DNA of 64,000 nt from a bacterium (lineage in GTDB: Bacteria > Bacteroidota > Bacteroidia > B-17B0 > Aurantibacillaceae), in the NCBI GenBank assembly GCA_029945625.1, contig JAQSCW010000031.1:69315-133314 (forward strand), read 5' to 3'. The notes under the pieces were generated by a model. That model searched no databases, was not told where the DNA came from, and worked only from the letters and a program-made list of their open reading frames with translations. The position numbers and the translations under genes were made by a program. Below, piece by piece: positions 61,813 through 64,000 of this stretch (position 1 is its first letter; each line of letters starts with the position of its first letter).

Positions 61813-62391
61813 TCATTTGTTTAAGAAGTTTATTTTTGTCTTGATCATCTTCGTGTAGAAATCCAATTCCGGTTTTTCTTTTTGTGAGATATGGATTAGA
61901 TGTTCCATCCCTACCCACACAAGAAACCAACCACCGGGTTCAAAGATCATGAGTAAAAATGAGGTCCAAAGGTCTTTTAAGCCTGCAGATGAAATTGCAG
62001 TAGCACTAACCATCATGGTTCCGCCCACTATGATAAAGAGCCAATCCCTTTTTCGGTCTATCCTTTTTCGCTCTGCAAAGTAGTGTTGGTTCTTCCTGAA
62101 GTGAGAGTGTAAGCGTTTAGTCACAATAGCTTCCGTTTCCGCGTTTCTGTATTTTGCGGGGAGGAATAATTTTAATTCGTTTATCTGAAAATTTGTTTCA
62201 AGTGAAAGATTTTTTACTTCCCTTAGAAAGTCGTCTGAAATATTTCGGGAAGAAAAGGGCCGGAGGTCAAAGTCAGAAAAAATGTCGTCGTAATGATCAA
62301 GCCATAAACTTACATCATGGTGGATATCGGGTTTTTGGATCTCCTCCTCTTCTTCTTCCGGTTCCAGTAATATGTCAGCATGCGGTATCAT
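61813..62391 (-). CDS. Uncharacterised membrane protein with two helices
   Basis: 192 residues. A very acidic N-terminal stretch (EPEEEEEEIQ) leads into a soluble region with LRPFSSRNISDDFLREVKNLSLETNF, and two membrane helices lie at about residues 118-139 and 147-166. Its family is unknown to me. It lies between the kinase and the erythromycin-esterase gene, same strand, so it may share their expression. A 250-bp shadow ORF (61676-61930) overlaps its 3' end. Confidence 0.7.
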   Translation of the reverse strand: MIPHADILLEPEEEEEEIQKPDIHHDVSLWLDHYDDIFSDFDLRPFSSRNISDDFLREVKNLSLETNFQINELKLFLPAKYRNAETEAIVTKRLHSHFRKNQHYFAERKRIDRKRDWLFIIVGGTMMVSATAISSAGLKDLWTSFLLMIFEPGGWFLVWVGMEHLIHISQKEKPELDFYTKMIKTKINFLNK

Positions 62392-62487
62392 AGTTCATTT
62401 TATACGTCAATCCGCAATTCATGTATTTCTAAGCAGTTTCATGTTCGCTTATTTATCGTTCCGTTATTATGTACAGGGCCATTTTTG

Positions 62488-63819
62488 TTAAACTCCAAAG
62501 TGATACGTTTTTAAAGTTTGTTTTGTGTTTGGTACAAAATGAAGCGGGTTTAATGCGGTGGTTTTATCAAGAAAGAGAAAGGCATTGTAGCGTATGGGGA
62601 GCACGCTCGGCACATAATTTCCATAACGCTCATACTGGGGTTGATATACTACGCCTATGGCGCGATGTCCAAATTGTGTATAAGCCCGCTCCTCACTTCT
62701 TATTTTGTGAAGCATGAGTAATTTATTTTTTCCTTCAAAAGTAGTATGCAGAAGTTCTTCCCAGCTTCCTTTAGCAGCAGCCGGCATCAGCATATCCTGC
62801 ATTTCGTCTTTCCATTTTCGCCCTGCTATAACATGACCGCTGTAGGAACCAAAGCCCACTGTAACTACTCCTTCTGTTTCATGTTCTTCTTTCACCAGTT
62901 GCCCTAAATTCACCATGCCTTCATCAACCATGCTTGTGGCTCTGGCATCCCCCACATGCGTATTGTGTTCCCATACAAGGCACTTGGCATCTTTGCCGTA
63001 AAAATCCATTAGGCGATTGAGTGTGCTGTTCATCTGTTTATCTCGCGCATTCCATGAAAGTGGACCTCCTTTAATCATGGCGTGGTAATAACGTTCGGCA
63101 TTTACCGAAACCAAAGCGTTTTGTTCTGTGCTAAATACGTGTTCAGGGTCTGAGTCATAGCGAGGTGTATTTTTTCGGATCTGACTCAGCAGTTGTACCA
63201 CTTCGTTTTCACACATTTTTGGCACCAGAGTAGACGCGTGAGCATAGGAATGACCTTCGTCTGACGAATACCGCTCGAAGCAGTTTAATGCATGCAAGGC
63301 TGTTTGTAAAGTGCTGCGGTCATTTTTTTCGAGGTAGCAAATAATCGCTTCCATCGCTTCCCAGTGACTATATACATCGAGTCCATAAAAGCCAACGCGT
63401 TGGTTGGTGGGCCTGCTCTTATTAAAGTCCTTCATCCATTCCGTAAAGGCGACCACTTCCCAATTTGCCCACATCCATGTTGGCCAACGGTTAAACGTGT
63501 GCAGAACTTCATACGCGCTCTGTCCTGAGAAGGGATAATCTTTAACATAACGATTCACCCGGTAGCAATCCGGCCAGTCTCCCTCCACGGCTATAAACTT
63601 AAATCCTTTTTCCGCCAATAGTCTTTTGCTTATTCGCGCACGCCAGGCATAATATTCATGTGTTCCGTGGGAAGCTTCTCCCAATAGCACATATTTTGAA
63701 TCTCCAATATAGTTGATAAGTGGATCGAGATCATTGCTGTCTCCGAGTGGGTAGGAGACGCGCTTAAACAAATCACCGATTTCCGTTTCTCGTGGATGAT
63801 GTTCACGCGTTGTTTTCAT
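62488..63819 (-). CDS. Erythromycin-esterase-family hydrolase
   Basis: 443 residues, full family length. The catalytic motif GEASHGTHEYYAWRARI (about residues 47-63; E48 and H51) and FIAVEGDWPDCYRVN (about 71-85) are present, with a further histidine in LVWEHNTHVGDAR. True macrolide esterases are a small part of this family; most relatives in environmental bacteria are of unknown substrate, often beside phosphoribosyltransferase or stress genes, so resistance should not be assumed. The ATG at 63819 is preferred over the track start (63879), which adds 20 hydrophobic residues. Confidence 0.85.
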   Translation of the reverse strand: MKTTREHHPRETEIGDLFKRVSYPLGDSNDLDPLINYIGDSKYVLLGEASHGTHEYYAWRARISKRLLAEKGFKFIAVEGDWPDCYRVNRYVKDYPFSGQSAYEVLHTFNRWPTWMWANWEVVAFTEWMKDFNKSRPTNQRVGFYGLDVYSHWEAMEAIICYLEKNDRSTLQTALHALNCFERYSSDEGHSYAHASTLVPKMCENEVVQLLSQIRKNTPRYDSDPEHVFSTEQNALVSVNAERYYHAMIKGGPLSWNARDKQMNSTLNRLMDFYGKDAKCLVWEHNTHVGDARATSMVDEGMVNLGQLVKEEHETEGVVTVGFGSYSGHVIAGRKWKDEMQDMLMPAAAKGSWEELLHTTFEGKNKLLMLHKIRSEERAYTQFGHRAIGVVYQPQYERYGNYVPSVLPIRYNAFLFLDKTTALNPLHFVPNTKQTLKTYHFGV

Positions 63820-63923
63820 GTTTTTTTTTCTAACACAAAGCACGAAATAAATTGGAAGGATGTAAATGAGGAAGATCATTACGCTCTTTGAGTAATTTCA
63901 TGCAGCAACACACTACTTACTGC

Positions 63924-63931
63924 TACTTTTG
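63924..63931 (+). promoter_or_regulatory. Possible -7 element for the right-edge gene
   Basis: TACTTTTG matches TAnnTTTG exactly, 35 nt before the ATG at 63967; no -33 partner at the usual spacing. Confidence 0.4.
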
Positions 63932-63966
63932 TAAGGTAAGTAGATGTTCCGGAAATTTTTTTTTGA

Positions 63967-64000
63967 ATGAAAACAACAAAGTGGATAATCATGCTAATTC
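63967..64000 (+). CDS. 5' end of a gene cut by the window edge
   Basis: Eleven codons visible, reading MKTTKWIIMLI, which looks like the beginning of a signal peptide (basic start, hydrophobic run). It lies 35 nt after a TACTTTTG box. Too short to identify; the gene would continue to the right. Confidence 0.4.
   Translation, partial: MKTTKWIIMLI

Noticed and set aside
61676-61930. 84-codon minus-strand ORF
   Set aside because: It overlaps the 3' part of the 61813 membrane protein gene in another frame and has no motif.
62488-63819. Macrolide resistance gene
   Set aside because: The family name is misleading for environmental members; the sequence does not show the substrate.

Overview
The window comes from a member of the Bacteroidota. 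The evidence is a set of type IX secretion (T9SS) hallmarks: a PorW/SprE lipoprotein, a PorP/SprF protein, and three exported proteins ending in T9SS sorting domains (two type A, one type B). Other supports are SprB-type repeat adhesins, TAnnTTTG promoter elements instead of the E. coli type, few Shine-Dalgarno sites, bactofilin next to AtpZ, and futalosine-pathway MqnE. Order and genus cannot be fixed from this sequence. There is no prophage, complete insertion sequence, CRISPR array or rRNA.

Layout. 1-160: a 16-bp tandem repeat that may continue left. 224-2660: ubiX, an outer-membrane barrel and mqnE (menaquinone). 2803-7127: two short-chain dehydrogenases, a DUF1801 protein and a PIN toxin-antitoxin pair with its own promoter/operator. 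7274-9763: lon. 9772-14878: mazG, a PAP2 phosphatase, an ArnT-like glycosyltransferase, a PagL-like lipid A deacylase and a DUF2807 lipoprotein, possibly envelope-lipid remodelling. 14892-19166: a Lon-N-domain protein, a T9SS cargo protein, an OmpA protein and a polytopic membrane protein. 19480-25513: exported C1 protease, an AtpI-like protein, AtpZ, bactofilin, PorW/SprE and a PfkB kinase, all on the minus strand. 25543-25975: tRNA-Asn, followed by a duplicated tRNA 3' end and an IS21-like end, a scar of past mobile DNA. 26121-32180: Na/Pi cotransporter and an 11-repeat adhesin closed by a strong terminator. 32850-35447: BON, DUF6629, HPF and alpha/beta-hydrolase genes (stress type). 35782-51919: a plus-strand surface-adhesion block. 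It holds a small exported protein, a 3565-residue adhesin with 37 SprB-type repeats, PorP/SprF, an OmpA/PD40 lipoprotein, a predicted barrel and an S41 peptidase. 52341-63819: GNAT, PAP2_C, patatin, a universal stress protein gene broken by one stop codon, two PAS histidine kinases, an MFS transporter, a PepSY-like protein, a membrane protein and an erythromycin-esterase-family protein. A new gene appears to start at the right edge.

How it fits together. The core theme is export and display of very large adhesins: PorW is part of the T9SS, SprF-type protein and OmpA/PD40 lipoprotein accompany the giant adhesin, and the smaller SprB-repeat protein uses the other kind of sorting domain. Around this lies a set of stress and envelope-maintenance genes (Lon, HPF, BON, USP, hydrolases, histidine kinases). 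The most unusual points are the block structure and paired cysteines of the giant adhesin, the unknown exported protein directly before it, the nonsense-interrupted USP, two enzymes that seem to lack their catalytic residue (an SDR and an alpha/beta hydrolase), the tRNA-Asn scar, and the toxin-antitoxin operator lying over its own promoter.
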